Of a stretch of DNA of 64,000 bases, positions 15,461 through 23,633 are shown one piece after another. The position numbers and the translations under genes are program-made. The DNA comes from Winogradskyella marincola. GTDB lineage: Bacteria; Bacteroidota; Bacteroidia; Flavobacteriales; Flavobacteriaceae. Each line of letters begins with the position of its first letter. Within the stretch, counting starts at the first letter, position 1. Below the pieces are notes generated by a model. The model was not told the origin of the DNA and did no database searches. It saw nothing but the letters and a program-made list of their open reading frames with translations. Where the stretch lies: the NCBI RefSeq assembly GCF_029624125.1, contig NZ_JARSBN010000007.1:124001-188000 (forward strand), given 5' to 3'.

Positions 15461-17070
15461 TATTTTTTAAATCGAATCCAGTCAATATCTAAACTTCCTG
15501 CATCATTAATATTACCTTCTCTTAATGCCAAGTAACCTATTTTTGCACCTATCCATCTGCCTTCTCTTGCTTTGAATGTGTCTCCTACTGGCTTAAATCT
15601 TTTGTTATTTGTACTGTAATAAAAATGGCATTCTCCGCCTTTATCGACTTTAATTTGAAGATAAATTGTATTGCTATCTACTTTTATTTTTTCACTTTCA
15701 TTTTCTTTGCCTTCTTTGTGTGCGTCTTTACACGTTACCTGCGACACATAGAACTGTCCATCTTCTTGTGAGAATTTAATATAACTATAGCTCAATCCCA
15801 TAATTAAAAAGCCAACTTGCTCGTTATCGTGTCTGGCATTAAACGTTAATTTGGTAGTTGCTGTAAACGATTCTGCAGGAAATTTTTGCAATAACAAATT
15901 TGGAACGTCGTGCAGATTACCAGAACCTTCTGGTCGTGGTCTGCAATACATTGTATAATGTCCCATTGGTGTTGGGAAACCATAATACACTTGTGGATTA
16001 GCGTGCCATTGCCACTGTAAACCTCTTTTGGGTTCATTAAACTCATCAGAATCTGATGGTGTTACTATAGGATAGGTTTTTCCAACATTTGGCTTTTTAT
16101 ATGTGGTTACAGGTTCACCAATACCATCATTGTTTTGGTCTACTCCCATAACTGGCCAATCGTTTTCCCAAGACATTGGCTGCATATGAACTATACGACC
16201 ATACATATCTTTATCCTGAAAATGAAGAAACCAATCTTCGCCAGTAACAGTATCTACCCAAGCTCCTTGATGTGGTCCATTGATTTCAGTATTACCTTGA
16301 TGCAATACCTTCTTTTTTTCGTAAGGCCCAAACACAGACTTTGACCTTAAAATAGTTTGCCAACCTGTTGGTACTCCACCTGCAGGTGCAAAAATGTAGT
16401 AGTAGCCATTTCGTTTGTAAAACTTAGGACCTTCAATAGTAGATTCTTCTTTATGACCATCGATAATGATAACCTCATCATCATTAGTTTTGGTGCCTTC
16501 AGCATTCATACTGCACACAACTAATAAACTCTTTATACCTGCACGACTTCCTGCAAAAGCATAAGCTAAATACACTTTTCCGTCATCGTCCCAAAGTGGT
16601 GTTGGGTCTATCAATCCTTTGCCTCCTTTAACCAAAACAGGCTCTGACCAAGCACCTTTTGGGTCTTTGGTTTTAATCATATAAATACCAAAATCTGGGT
16701 CTGGATAATAAATGTAATATTCGCCCTTATGAAAACGAATACAAGGTGCCCAAACACCTTTTCCGTGTTGTGGTTTGTCAAAAACCTCTAATGGTACTTG
16801 CTTTTGTAAAGCGTAGTTTACCAACTCCCAATTTACCAAATCCTTGGAATGTAAAATCGGCAAACCAGGCGAACAGGTAAATGACGAAGCCGTCATATAA
16901 TAATCTTCGCCAACTCTAACGACATCTGGGTCTGAAAAATCGGAATGTAAAACTGGATTGGTGTATGTATCATCTCCATTATCTGACACCCAAACTTCGG
17001 ACACAAACTTGTCTTGCGCCATACAATTGAAGACGATAAAAAATGTGGCTATTAAACTTATATTTTTCAT
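15460..17070 (-). CDS. Glycoside hydrolase family 43 with C-terminal beta-sandwich
   Basis: Exported enzyme of 536 residues, signal MKNISLIATFFIVFNCMAQ. The five-bladed propeller at about 35-340 carries the GH43 acids: Asp in FSDPDVVRVG, Asp in GLIDPTPLWDDDGK and Glu in TIEGPKFYKRNG. The C-terminal part from about 345 is a beta-xylosidase-type sandwich domain with VGFLIMG and SLDIDWIRF. Family members act as beta-xylosidases or alpha-L-arabinofuranosidases. In a pectin operon xylogalacturonan or arabinan side chains are plausible targets. It overlaps the oxidoreductase gene by 4 bp. Confidence 0.87.
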   Translation of the reverse strand: MKNISLIATFFIVFNCMAQDKFVSEVWVSDNGDDTYTNPVLHSDFSDPDVVRVGEDYYMTASSFTCSPGLPILHSKDLVNWELVNYALQKQVPLEVFDKPQHGKGVWAPCIRFHKGEYYIYYPDPDFGIYMIKTKDPKGAWSEPVLVKGGKGLIDPTPLWDDDGKVYLAYAFAGSRAGIKSLLVVCSMNAEGTKTNDDEVIIIDGHKEESTIEGPKFYKRNGYYYIFAPAGGVPTGWQTILRSKSVFGPYEKKKVLHQGNTEINGPHQGAWVDTVTGEDWFLHFQDKDMYGRIVHMQPMSWENDWPVMGVDQNNDGIGEPVTTYKKPNVGKTYPIVTPSDSDEFNEPKRGLQWQWHANPQVYYGFPTPMGHYTMYCRPRPEGSGNLHDVPNLLLQKFPAESFTATTKLTFNARHDNEQVGFLIMGLSYSYIKFSQEDGQFYVSQVTCKDAHKEGKENESEKIKVDSNTIYLQIKVDKGGECHFYYSTNNKRFKPVGDTFKAREGRWIGAKIGYLALREGNINDAGSLDIDWIRFKK

Positions 17071-18110
17071 AGGGTAATGACTTTCTTTTCTGTGTTACTT
17101 AAAAAAGCGGCTTCAATAATTGTAATGACTTGCGTGGCTTCTTCTGCTGTAACAGGTAATGATTTATTGTTTTTTATGGCTTCAGCAACTCCATTGTAAT
17201 AGGCCATATAATCGCCTTGTTCAGTTACAACGAGTTCTTTTTTTGAGGTATTATTTTCAACTGTGTGAAGCAATCCTCTTTCGGATTCAGGTTCAATTCC
17301 CCAATTTGCTGTATTGGGTTTTATTTCTTTTTGAAGTTCGGTTTCCTGAATATCAGCTTTAGATTTTATAAACGAACCTTTTGTGCCGTGAATGCTATAG
17401 GCTGGCAATGGTTCTCTTACAAAATAACTGGATTTTAGAGTTACAAAATGCGAATCATAGTAAAGTTTCACATCAAAATAATCTCCTACTTTAGAATCTT
17501 TTCTGAATGTATCTAAAGTTGCAAAAACACCGTTTGGCATACCAAACAGTTGCAATGCTTGGTCAATGAGATGCGAACCCAAATCGTACAAACTACCAAC
17601 ACCTTCGGTTGGTGTTTCTTTGTGGTTTTTATAACTCAGTTCTGGGTCGAATCTATCGTAATGAAATTCAGCTTCAACAATATCTCCCAACACTCCTTGT
17701 TGCACAACTTTCTTTACAGTTTTAAAGTCGCTATCCCAACGTCTGTTGTGATAGACTGAAAGTTTTAGGTTTTGCTTTTCAGCTATGGCTATCAATTCTT
17801 CAGCCTCTTTTGTGGTTACTGTAAAGGGTTTTTCTACAATGACGTGTTTACCAGCTTCAAGGGCTTTTTTGGTGTAATCGTAGTGTGTAATGTTTGGTGT
17901 ATTAACCACTACTAAATCAATAGTTTCATCTTTTAGAATATCATCTAAAGCACGAAACGTCTTGATATTGGGATATTTTTTTTCAGCTAAGTTTTTTGTT
18001 CGTTCAAAAACTGCATAAAGATTAAAATCTGGATGCGCTTCAATAAATGGTGCGTGAAATAAATGTCCGCTCATTCCGTACGAACAAAGTGCTGTGTTGA
18101 TGGTAGCCAT
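17067..18110 (-). CDS. Gfo/Idh/MocA-family oxidoreductase
   Basis: NAD(P)-dependent sugar oxidoreductase of 347 residues without a signal peptide, therefore cytoplasmic. The N-terminal Rossmann fold contains ALCSYGMSGHLFHAPFI and the signature HVIVEKPFTVT with the catalytic-region Lys (about 95). The C-terminal domain has YDLGSHLIDQAL with the conserved His. It resembles the YdgJ/YvaA group of unknown sugar specificity. It is the only obviously cytoplasmic enzyme in an operon otherwise built of exported proteins, and lies between GH105 and GH43. It may process the sugar released by GH43 or by the propeller protein. Confidence 0.82.
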   Translation of the reverse strand: MATINTALCSYGMSGHLFHAPFIEAHPDFNLYAVFERTKNLAEKKYPNIKTFRALDDILKDETIDLVVVNTPNITHYDYTKKALEAGKHVIVEKPFTVTTKEAEELIAIAEKQNLKLSVYHNRRWDSDFKTVKKVVQQGVLGDIVEAEFHYDRFDPELSYKNHKETPTEGVGSLYDLGSHLIDQALQLFGMPNGVFATLDTFRKDSKVGDYFDVKLYYDSHFVTLKSSYFVREPLPAYSIHGTKGSFIKSKADIQETELQKEIKPNTANWGIEPESERGLLHTVENNTSKKELVVTEQGDYMAYYNGVAEAIKNNKSLPVTAEEATQVITIIEAAFLSNTEKKVITL

Positions 18111-18179
18111 AATAATGTTATTGTTCTCGATACAATTTCCAGCGTTTCAAAATCACTAGAACTGATGTATCTTTCAATT

Positions 18180-19406
18180 TTACTTGTTAAGTTCTAAAGC
18201 AGCCATCATAAATGGACCTGTACCTTTTGGGTCGTTAGACCTAATAATTTCTCCGATGTAATATTCAAAAGTGCCATCTCTATATGGATTGCCTCCCAAA
18301 CCAGCTACTCCACAACATTTATTTAGGTTAACGACACCATTATCTTCAACAGTGATGAACGTTTCTAAAATACCATTAAAAGCCTTATTGGCATTGTCTA
18401 AATATTGTTTTGGCAAATAGCCTTTGTTAACGCCTTTTGCTAAAGTGTAGGTAAACATACTTGTACCTGTTGCCTCTAAATAGTTACCTTCTTTTTCTGG
18501 AAGATTTAGTACTTGATACCAAGTACCTGTTTTTTCATCTTGGTATTTTACAATGGCTTCCGCGTATTGGTTGAGATACTTAATTAGTCGCGCTCTACCT
18601 TCGTGGTCTTGTGGCAAATAATCTAACACATCTACCAATGCCATTCCGTACCAACCCATTCCTCGAGACCAAAAATTTTGTGACAATCCTGTTTCTTTAT
18701 CAGCCCATTTTTGTTCTTTGCTTTCGTCCCAACCGTGATAGTACAAACCTGTTTCTGGGTCTCTGCTGTACTTCTCAATTAAATCGAACTGCAACATAAT
18801 TTTGTCATAAACCTTATTGGCTTCGTCTTCACTCATATAAGCTTTGGCATATTTTGTATGAAACGGTTCTGCCATATACACTCCATCTAACCACATTTGG
18901 TATGGATATATTTTTTTGTGCCAATAGCCACCTTCGGACGTTGTTGGCTGTCCTTCTAACTGCTTGTGTAAGGTGTCCATCACTTTCTTAAAACGCGACT
19001 CTTGTGTTTTGTTGTAAACGTAGTAGATGACATCTCCAGCTTTTATCATATCTAGATTGTAGTTAGACATTTTGTAGGTCTTTATCTTACCATCTTTTTC
19101 AATCATCCTGTTAGGATAATCATAGATATAATCGTAAATTTTTTGATTTTTGGTCTGCTCAAAAACCTTAGACATTCCTTGCAGAACCAGTCCTGGCGTG
19201 TAACTCCATTTTGGCTTATCTCTGAAATCTAAAAGTGTAGGATCTGGAAAACGTTTTATTTCAGAAAGCGCCATACGCTCTGACCATTTTAGGTCTTCAG
19301 AGATTTCTTTTTCAGCTACAGGTGTTTCTTCTGTTTGTTTCTTTTCTTCTTTACAACTGGTAAGAAAACCTAATGCTAATATTGCTACGAGTGCTATGTT
19401 TTTCAT
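18180..19406 (-). CDS. GH105 unsaturated galacturonyl/rhamnogalacturonyl hydrolase (lipoprotein)
   Basis: Lipoprotein (ILALGFLTSCKEE) of 408 residues with an alpha/alpha six-barrel. It removes the 4,5-unsaturated uronate that lyases leave at the non-reducing end. Family landmarks are SYTPGLVLQGMSKV, YPYQMWLDGVYMAEPF with the catalytic Asp (about 172), FWSRGMGWYGMALVDVLDYLP and LEATGTSMFTY. The length fits YteR/YesR-like proteins plus a secretion signal. Together with PL1, PL9 and PL10 here, its substrate is probably unsaturated oligogalacturonate. Its product would be handled by KdgF, KduI and KduD. Confidence 0.9.
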   Translation of the reverse strand: MKNIALVAILALGFLTSCKEEKKQTEETPVAEKEISEDLKWSERMALSEIKRFPDPTLLDFRDKPKWSYTPGLVLQGMSKVFEQTKNQKIYDYIYDYPNRMIEKDGKIKTYKMSNYNLDMIKAGDVIYYVYNKTQESRFKKVMDTLHKQLEGQPTTSEGGYWHKKIYPYQMWLDGVYMAEPFHTKYAKAYMSEDEANKVYDKIMLQFDLIEKYSRDPETGLYYHGWDESKEQKWADKETGLSQNFWSRGMGWYGMALVDVLDYLPQDHEGRARLIKYLNQYAEAIVKYQDEKTGTWYQVLNLPEKEGNYLEATGTSMFTYTLAKGVNKGYLPKQYLDNANKAFNGILETFITVEDNGVVNLNKCCGVAGLGGNPYRDGTFEYYIGEIIRSNDPKGTGPFMMAALELNK

Positions 19407-19408
19407 CT

Positions 19409-19828
19409 TTACTCTTTTTCGTATTTTTTAATCACTAAATATTTTAATTCGGTATCTCCTGCATTGCTAATGCCGTGCATACTCCACGATGGGCAGTACA
19501 AACTGGTATTTGATTCAACAACAACTTCCTTACCATCTAAATGAAATTTTGCTTTGCCTTCTAGCACATAAAAGAACTCGTCTTCCTTGTGTTTATGAGG
19601 TGCGTGTGTAGATTTTCCTGGTGCAACAACACTCATTTTTATGGTTCTTCCGTCTAAAAAATCCTTATCGGCAAACCAATATTGGTAACCAGCTTTTGTA
19701 GGCACCGTTTTTTCTTCAGAAAAGGTGTTTACACATTCTTCAATTGTGTATGTTTTTTCCTGAGCTGTTGTGGTCTGTAAAGCAAAGCAAAACGCAACCA
19801 CTGCTAGCAACTTAATACCAGTTTTCAT
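19409..19828 (-). CDS. Exported single-domain cupin
   Basis: Small secreted protein of 139 residues. A signal peptide (KLLAVVAFCFALQTTTAQ) is followed by one cupin barrel with metal ligands HAPHKHKEDEFFYVLEGKAKF (split as H-x2-H-x-H and E) and a second motif WSMHGISN with His. It lies between GH105 and DUF4861 genes. The cytoplasmic cupin KdgF, which opens 4,5-unsaturated uronates, is also encoded here at 40217. This exported protein may do an equivalent ring-opening step in the periplasm next to GH105, or bind a sugar. That role is inferred from neighbours only. Confidence 0.72.
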   Translation of the reverse strand: MKTGIKLLAVVAFCFALQTTTAQEKTYTIEECVNTFSEEKTVPTKAGYQYWFADKDFLDGRTIKMSVVAPGKSTHAPHKHKEDEFFYVLEGKAKFHLDGKEVVVESNTSLYCPSWSMHGISNAGDTELKYLVIKKYEKE

Positions 19829-20844
19829 TATAACGTGTTGTTAGAGTTTAATTCTGTCAACAATCCGTCAAGGTAATCTAAGAACTCTTTTTCGGTTTTA
19901 ATTCCATCAGTTTCTTGTTCCCAAGCTGCTAAAAAGTAAAAAGAAACAGGTTCGGTAGTTGGTTTGAATTCTACTAAGTAATCAAACTCGCCCTTTTTAG
20001 CTTCAACGGTTGTATTTACTTCATAAAATACTGCCATACCTAAGTCGTCTGGCACTAATGTTTGCTCGCCATAGGTTGCTATGTAAGCCCACTTTTTATT
20101 TTCACTTTCTTTTGTGAAATACGATACCTTGTGGTCTATAATCCCAGTTACAATACCATTTACCGCTTTTGATGGCTGAATAGTGTGCTTTGTATACCTT
20201 TTATCTGGCTGAATGCTAAGTGTTGATTGCAAATCGATAGTGTCTTCGCCTGTTTTCCAACCGTAATAATCTACTACAACAGAAGATGCATTGGCAGAAT
20301 TTTCAACAGATGCAAACGTTGAATCTACATTTTTAAAATGAAGCACTTCGTCATTTACCAAACGCCCTAATGAACCAACACCAAGACCTTTGCCTACTTT
20401 TAGAATATCTTGTCCCCAAGGTTGTGGCTCGTGGTAAGAATCAAAACCATCTTGACCCACTTGCCCTAATACCATTGTATCAGTCTTTTTGCCAAAAATG
20501 TCAATAGCATTTCTCCAATCTAAATAAAGTCTGTACCCTACTTTGTTGCTCTCCCAACCTGGACCTTCGTAACGGATAAACCAAGTATGGTCTGTGTGCT
20601 GCGCTGGCACTTTTAATCGGTTTACGTTTTTAAACGATGTACCGTTGCTGTATTCTTGATGACCTCTTGGTCCATCTTTCCATTCGCCACCTTGCGCTAC
20701 TGAAATCTCAGCATATGTTTTTGGAACGTCTTCTACCTTTTGCTCTTGCTGAACCTCTTGTTTTGTATCTTCCTTCTTTTCGGATTTACAAGCTACAATG
20801 GTACTTACACACAATAAAGCTGCTATTAATTTTGAAGTTTTCAT
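19828..20844 (-). CDS. DUF4861-family lipoprotein
   Basis: Lipoprotein of 338 residues (LLCVSTIVACKSE, followed by a charged linker EKKEDTKQEVQQEQKV). The body matches the DUF4861 family recurrent in uronate-polysaccharide loci: YRLYLDWRNAIDIFGKKT, GVGSLGRLV, YGWKTGEDTIDL, HTIQPSKAVNGIVTG, and the Trp-rich C-terminal FYFLAAWEQE. Function is not known to me; a catalytic or binding role on pectin fragments is plausible because the gene sits between an esterase and the GH105/cupin pair. It shares one base with the cupin gene (19828). Confidence 0.72.
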   Translation of the reverse strand: MKTSKLIAALLCVSTIVACKSEKKEDTKQEVQQEQKVEDVPKTYAEISVAQGGEWKDGPRGHQEYSNGTSFKNVNRLKVPAQHTDHTWFIRYEGPGWESNKVGYRLYLDWRNAIDIFGKKTDTMVLGQVGQDGFDSYHEPQPWGQDILKVGKGLGVGSLGRLVNDEVLHFKNVDSTFASVENSANASSVVVDYYGWKTGEDTIDLQSTLSIQPDKRYTKHTIQPSKAVNGIVTGIIDHKVSYFTKESENKKWAYIATYGEQTLVPDDLGMAVFYEVNTTVEAKKGEFDYLVEFKPTTEPVSFYFLAAWEQETDGIKTEKEFLDYLDGLLTELNSNNTL

Positions 20845-21795
20845 TTATGGTTTTTTTTTGAATGTGTTATCTAAAAATATGGTAATGTAATTTACGGTAT
20901 CCTTATACCAAGGGTTGAACAACCAAAAGGTATGCGGACTATCTGGAAAATTCTCAACTTGAGAATAAATGTTGTGTTTATTCATAATTTCAATCATTTC
21001 CTCTCGTCCTGCCTGAAAGCGTTCGTATTGACTACTAATAAACAATGTTGGTGGTGTGTTTTCATCAATATGCGTTAATGCAGATGCCTGTTTCCAAGTT
21101 TCTGGTTTCTCTTTTGAAGTGCCACCCAACCACCAAGCAGCCATCTTACCTTCGCTAGATTTTGGGTGCACAAAGGCTATAACTCCGTCTAAATTTACAA
21201 TAGCCTGAACTGAAGTCGATGTACTGTAATCTGTTTCTTCTTCAAAATTTGAATTATTATTGGTAGCACCTACCAATGTTGCCATTTGCGCACCTGATGA
21301 TGTACCAAGAATCGCGACTTTGGTAGTGTCTATTCTAAATCGAGTTGCATTAGACTTTATATACTGAATAGCTTCTTTAATGTCGTAAACACCTTCAGGA
21401 TATTGGGCTTCATCAGAAAGTCTGTATTCTAATGCAAAGCAAGCATAGCCTTTTGAAGCAATAAACTGAGCCATTGGTTTCATATGCGATTTGTCTCCAG
21501 ATTTCCAACCGCCTCCGTGAACCATTACTACCGCTGGCTTTAACAAGGAATCTGTATTTACAAAAGCGTCTAAATGTAGTTTTCGCTCATCAATTTGCTT
21601 GTAAACCTCATCGTATATTTCGTTGACATTCTCATAATGCTGAGGTTTTGGTATTTCTATATCAGAAAAGTATTTTTTATACTTTTTGAAGGAACTACTA
21701 ACGGTGTATGAAGTATCCTTTTTCACACTTTGAAACGCAAAAACACTTGACGAAAACATCAAGAAAAAAAGGCTGTATGTTATGGCTTTTTGCAC
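20845..21795 (-). CDS. Exported alpha/beta-hydrolase, carboxylesterase type
   Basis: Secreted esterase of 316 residues, first gene of the ten-gene operon. Signal MQKAITYSLFFLMFSSSVFA; oxyanion motif MVHGGGWKSGDKSH; nucleophile in LGTSSGAQMA (about 180); His in FPDSPHTFW near the C-terminus. The HGGGW motif places it with lipase/esterases that deacetylate plant glycans. It has little similarity to the second esterase at 10552, so the operon encodes two independent esterases plus CE12, which argues for a heavily acetylated pectin substrate. Confidence 0.76.
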   Translation of the reverse strand: MQKAITYSLFFLMFSSSVFAFQSVKKDTSYTVSSSFKKYKKYFSDIEIPKPQHYENVNEIYDEVYKQIDERKLHLDAFVNTDSLLKPAVVMVHGGGWKSGDKSHMKPMAQFIASKGYACFALEYRLSDEAQYPEGVYDIKEAIQYIKSNATRFRIDTTKVAILGTSSGAQMATLVGATNNNSNFEEETDYSTSTSVQAIVNLDGVIAFVHPKSSEGKMAAWWLGGTSKEKPETWKQASALTHIDENTPPTLFISSQYERFQAGREEMIEIMNKHNIYSQVENFPDSPHTFWLFNPWYKDTVNYITIFLDNTFKKKP

Positions 21796-21813
21796 TGTAT
21801 GGTTTTTTTAAAA

Positions 21814-21843
21814 AATAAGCCTGATTTTCAAGTCAGGCTTATT
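21814..21843 (-). terminator. Terminator after the GH28 gene
   Basis: An 11-bp perfect stem (AATAAGCCTGA / TCAGGCTTATT) with an 8-nt loop is followed on the minus strand by a T-rich stretch. It lies between the GH28 stop (21895) and the esterase start (21795). GH28 message would end mostly here; the ten-gene operon needs read-through or its own promoter. Confidence 0.75.
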
Positions 21844-21894
21844 CAAATTAACGCTATTAATCTCAATTGTTAGGGAATTGACTTATAACAATTG

Positions 21895-23373
21895 TTAATC
21901 TTTAGTCTGAGGTGGACTCTGCATTAACGAGCCATTGATATATGTATCTATAAGTTTTAAATTAGACACATTCTCTAACGAAAATGCCTCGTCTACTTTT
22001 TCAATATTTACATTTTTTAAAGTCACGTTAGTTATAGGCGATTGCTCGTAACCTTTGGCTAAAATACCGTAGTAACCTCCGTTTTTAACTTTTACATTTT
22101 CTAATACAATATTCTTTATTTCTGGTATATGCTCGCCAGTTTGGTTAGTGTATGTTGCATAGAACATATTCAGCTTTAGTACCGCTTCTTTTACTTGACC
22201 AACTTCAAGATTTCGAACATACACACCATCTATTGCACCACCTCGTCTTGAGTTTGTTTTTAATCTGATAGCTCTATCTAGATTTGGGCTATTCATTTCA
22301 CAATTTTCTACATAAACGTTAGAAACTCCAGCAGACATCTCACTACCAATTACAACACCTCCGTGACCATCAATCATCTTGCAATTTTGCACCACAACGT
22401 TCTCAGTTTTAATACCTACACGTCTACCTTCAGCATCTCTTCCTGCTTTTATCGCGATACAATCGTCACCTGTATTAAATGTACAGTTTTTAATGATGAC
22501 GTTCTTTGAATACTCTGGGTCACAACCATCATTGTTTGGTCCGTGACTTTCCACCGTTACACCATCTACAATAACATTATTAGACTTGAATGGGTGTATA
22601 ATCCAAAATGGTGCATCAATGATTTTAACACCTTTTATTAAAACATTTTCACATTCGTAAGGCTCTAAAAACGTAGGTCTTAAATAATGACCATCTCCAA
22701 AGACACGCTCTGCTAATGGTGTAGCTTCTTGACCCATATCCATAAGTCTAGGAAGATTTAAACTATCTTTCTGGTGTGGCATTCCTTCTTTCCATCCGTA
22801 GACATCTTTTCCGCACCAGTTCCACCAATTTTCATTACTAGCTTGTCCGTTTAACGTTCCTTTTCCTGTAATGGCTATATTCTTTTTCTTATATGCATAT
22901 AAAAGTGGCGAATAATTCATTAGCTCAATACCTTCATATGCCGTTGGCACTAATGGATAAAAATCTTTTGGATCAGTGCTGAATAAAATCTCAGCACCTT
23001 CTTCTAAATGAAGATTTACATTATCTTCTAAATGAATGGCACCTGTAAGATATTTACCTTGTGGCACAACAACTTTTCCTCCTCCACTTTCTGTACAAGC
23101 TTCTATAGCTTTTTTAAAAGCATCCGTGTTTTTAGTAACACCGTCTGCTTTTGCTCCATAGTCTACAACATTAAATGTTTTGTCAGGAAACGTTGGCTCC
23201 TTTACACTTTCAACAACTTCTTGCATCTTAGCCCAAGGGCCTTTTTCTTTTACAGGCTCTTCCCCTTTACAAGAAACAACCAACATTAACATTGCAAAAA
23301 GAGATATTTGAGAAATTCTTAAAAAGAACTTGCTATTTTTTAAAATCTCACTAAAAAGTCTGTTTATAATCAT
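21895..23373 (-). CDS. Polygalacturonase, GH28 (lipoprotein)
   Basis: Inverting glycosidase of 492 residues that hydrolyses alpha-1,4-galacturonan; probably anchored by a lipoprotein signal (MLMLVVSCKGEE, Cys about 35). The beta-helix carries all GH28 signatures: FNVVDYGAKADGVTKNTDAF, PNNDGCDPE (about 279), NTGDDCIAIKAG (about 302), GHGGVVIGSEMSAG and the RLKTNSRRGG motif. The start at 23373 is the only one upstream of the signal. It follows the operator-bearing promoter by about 20 nt. GH28 is expressed as its own unit by the terminator that follows. Confidence 0.9.
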   Translation of the reverse strand: MIINRLFSEILKNSKFFLRISQISLFAMLMLVVSCKGEEPVKEKGPWAKMQEVVESVKEPTFPDKTFNVVDYGAKADGVTKNTDAFKKAIEACTESGGGKVVVPQGKYLTGAIHLEDNVNLHLEEGAEILFSTDPKDFYPLVPTAYEGIELMNYSPLLYAYKKKNIAITGKGTLNGQASNENWWNWCGKDVYGWKEGMPHQKDSLNLPRLMDMGQEATPLAERVFGDGHYLRPTFLEPYECENVLIKGVKIIDAPFWIIHPFKSNNVIVDGVTVESHGPNNDGCDPEYSKNVIIKNCTFNTGDDCIAIKAGRDAEGRRVGIKTENVVVQNCKMIDGHGGVVIGSEMSAGVSNVYVENCEMNSPNLDRAIRLKTNSRRGGAIDGVYVRNLEVGQVKEAVLKLNMFYATYTNQTGEHIPEIKNIVLENVKVKNGGYYGILAKGYEQSPITNVTLKNVNIEKVDEAFSLENVSNLKLIDTYINGSLMQSPPQTKD

Positions 23374-23389
23374 ATCAAATTATTAAAAA

Positions 23390-23434
23390 TGTAATCGATT
23401 ACCAAACCTATAAAATTTAGTTTGATATTCCAAA
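23390..23434 (-). promoter_or_regulatory. GH28 promoter with LacI-type palindrome
   Basis: On the minus strand TTTG (23431-23434), 20 nt, then TAGGTTTG (23403-23410) form the promoter. GTAATCGATTAC (23391-23402), a perfect 12-bp palindrome, follows the -7 box at once. The site ends 17 bp before the GH28 start codon and covers the expected transcription start. Confidence 0.72.
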
Positions 23435-23552
23435 AAAAAGAACAAACTCTTTGAAATTATAAAATGGAGTATAAACTGCAAAATGCTTGAAATTATAGAT
23501 TACTCAATATTTACTTAAAAAATTAACATATCGAAAAAAATATTAACAAAAA

Positions 23553-23597
23553 TTTGTGTATTTCAAAATTAACGATAAATTTGTGCAATCGATTACA
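23553..23597 (+). promoter_or_regulatory. SusC promoter with LacI-type palindrome
   Basis: TTTG (23553-23556), a 19-nt spacer and TAAATTTG (23576-23583) form a strong promoter. TGCAATCGATTACA (23584-23597, one mismatched pair) abuts the -7 box. It is the counterpart of the GH28 site 190 bp to the left. The rest of the 260-bp spacer is AT-rich with no other signal seen. Confidence 0.72.
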
Positions 23598-23633
23598 TAT
23601 TTTAATTAATTTATAAACTAACTCAAAAATCTT

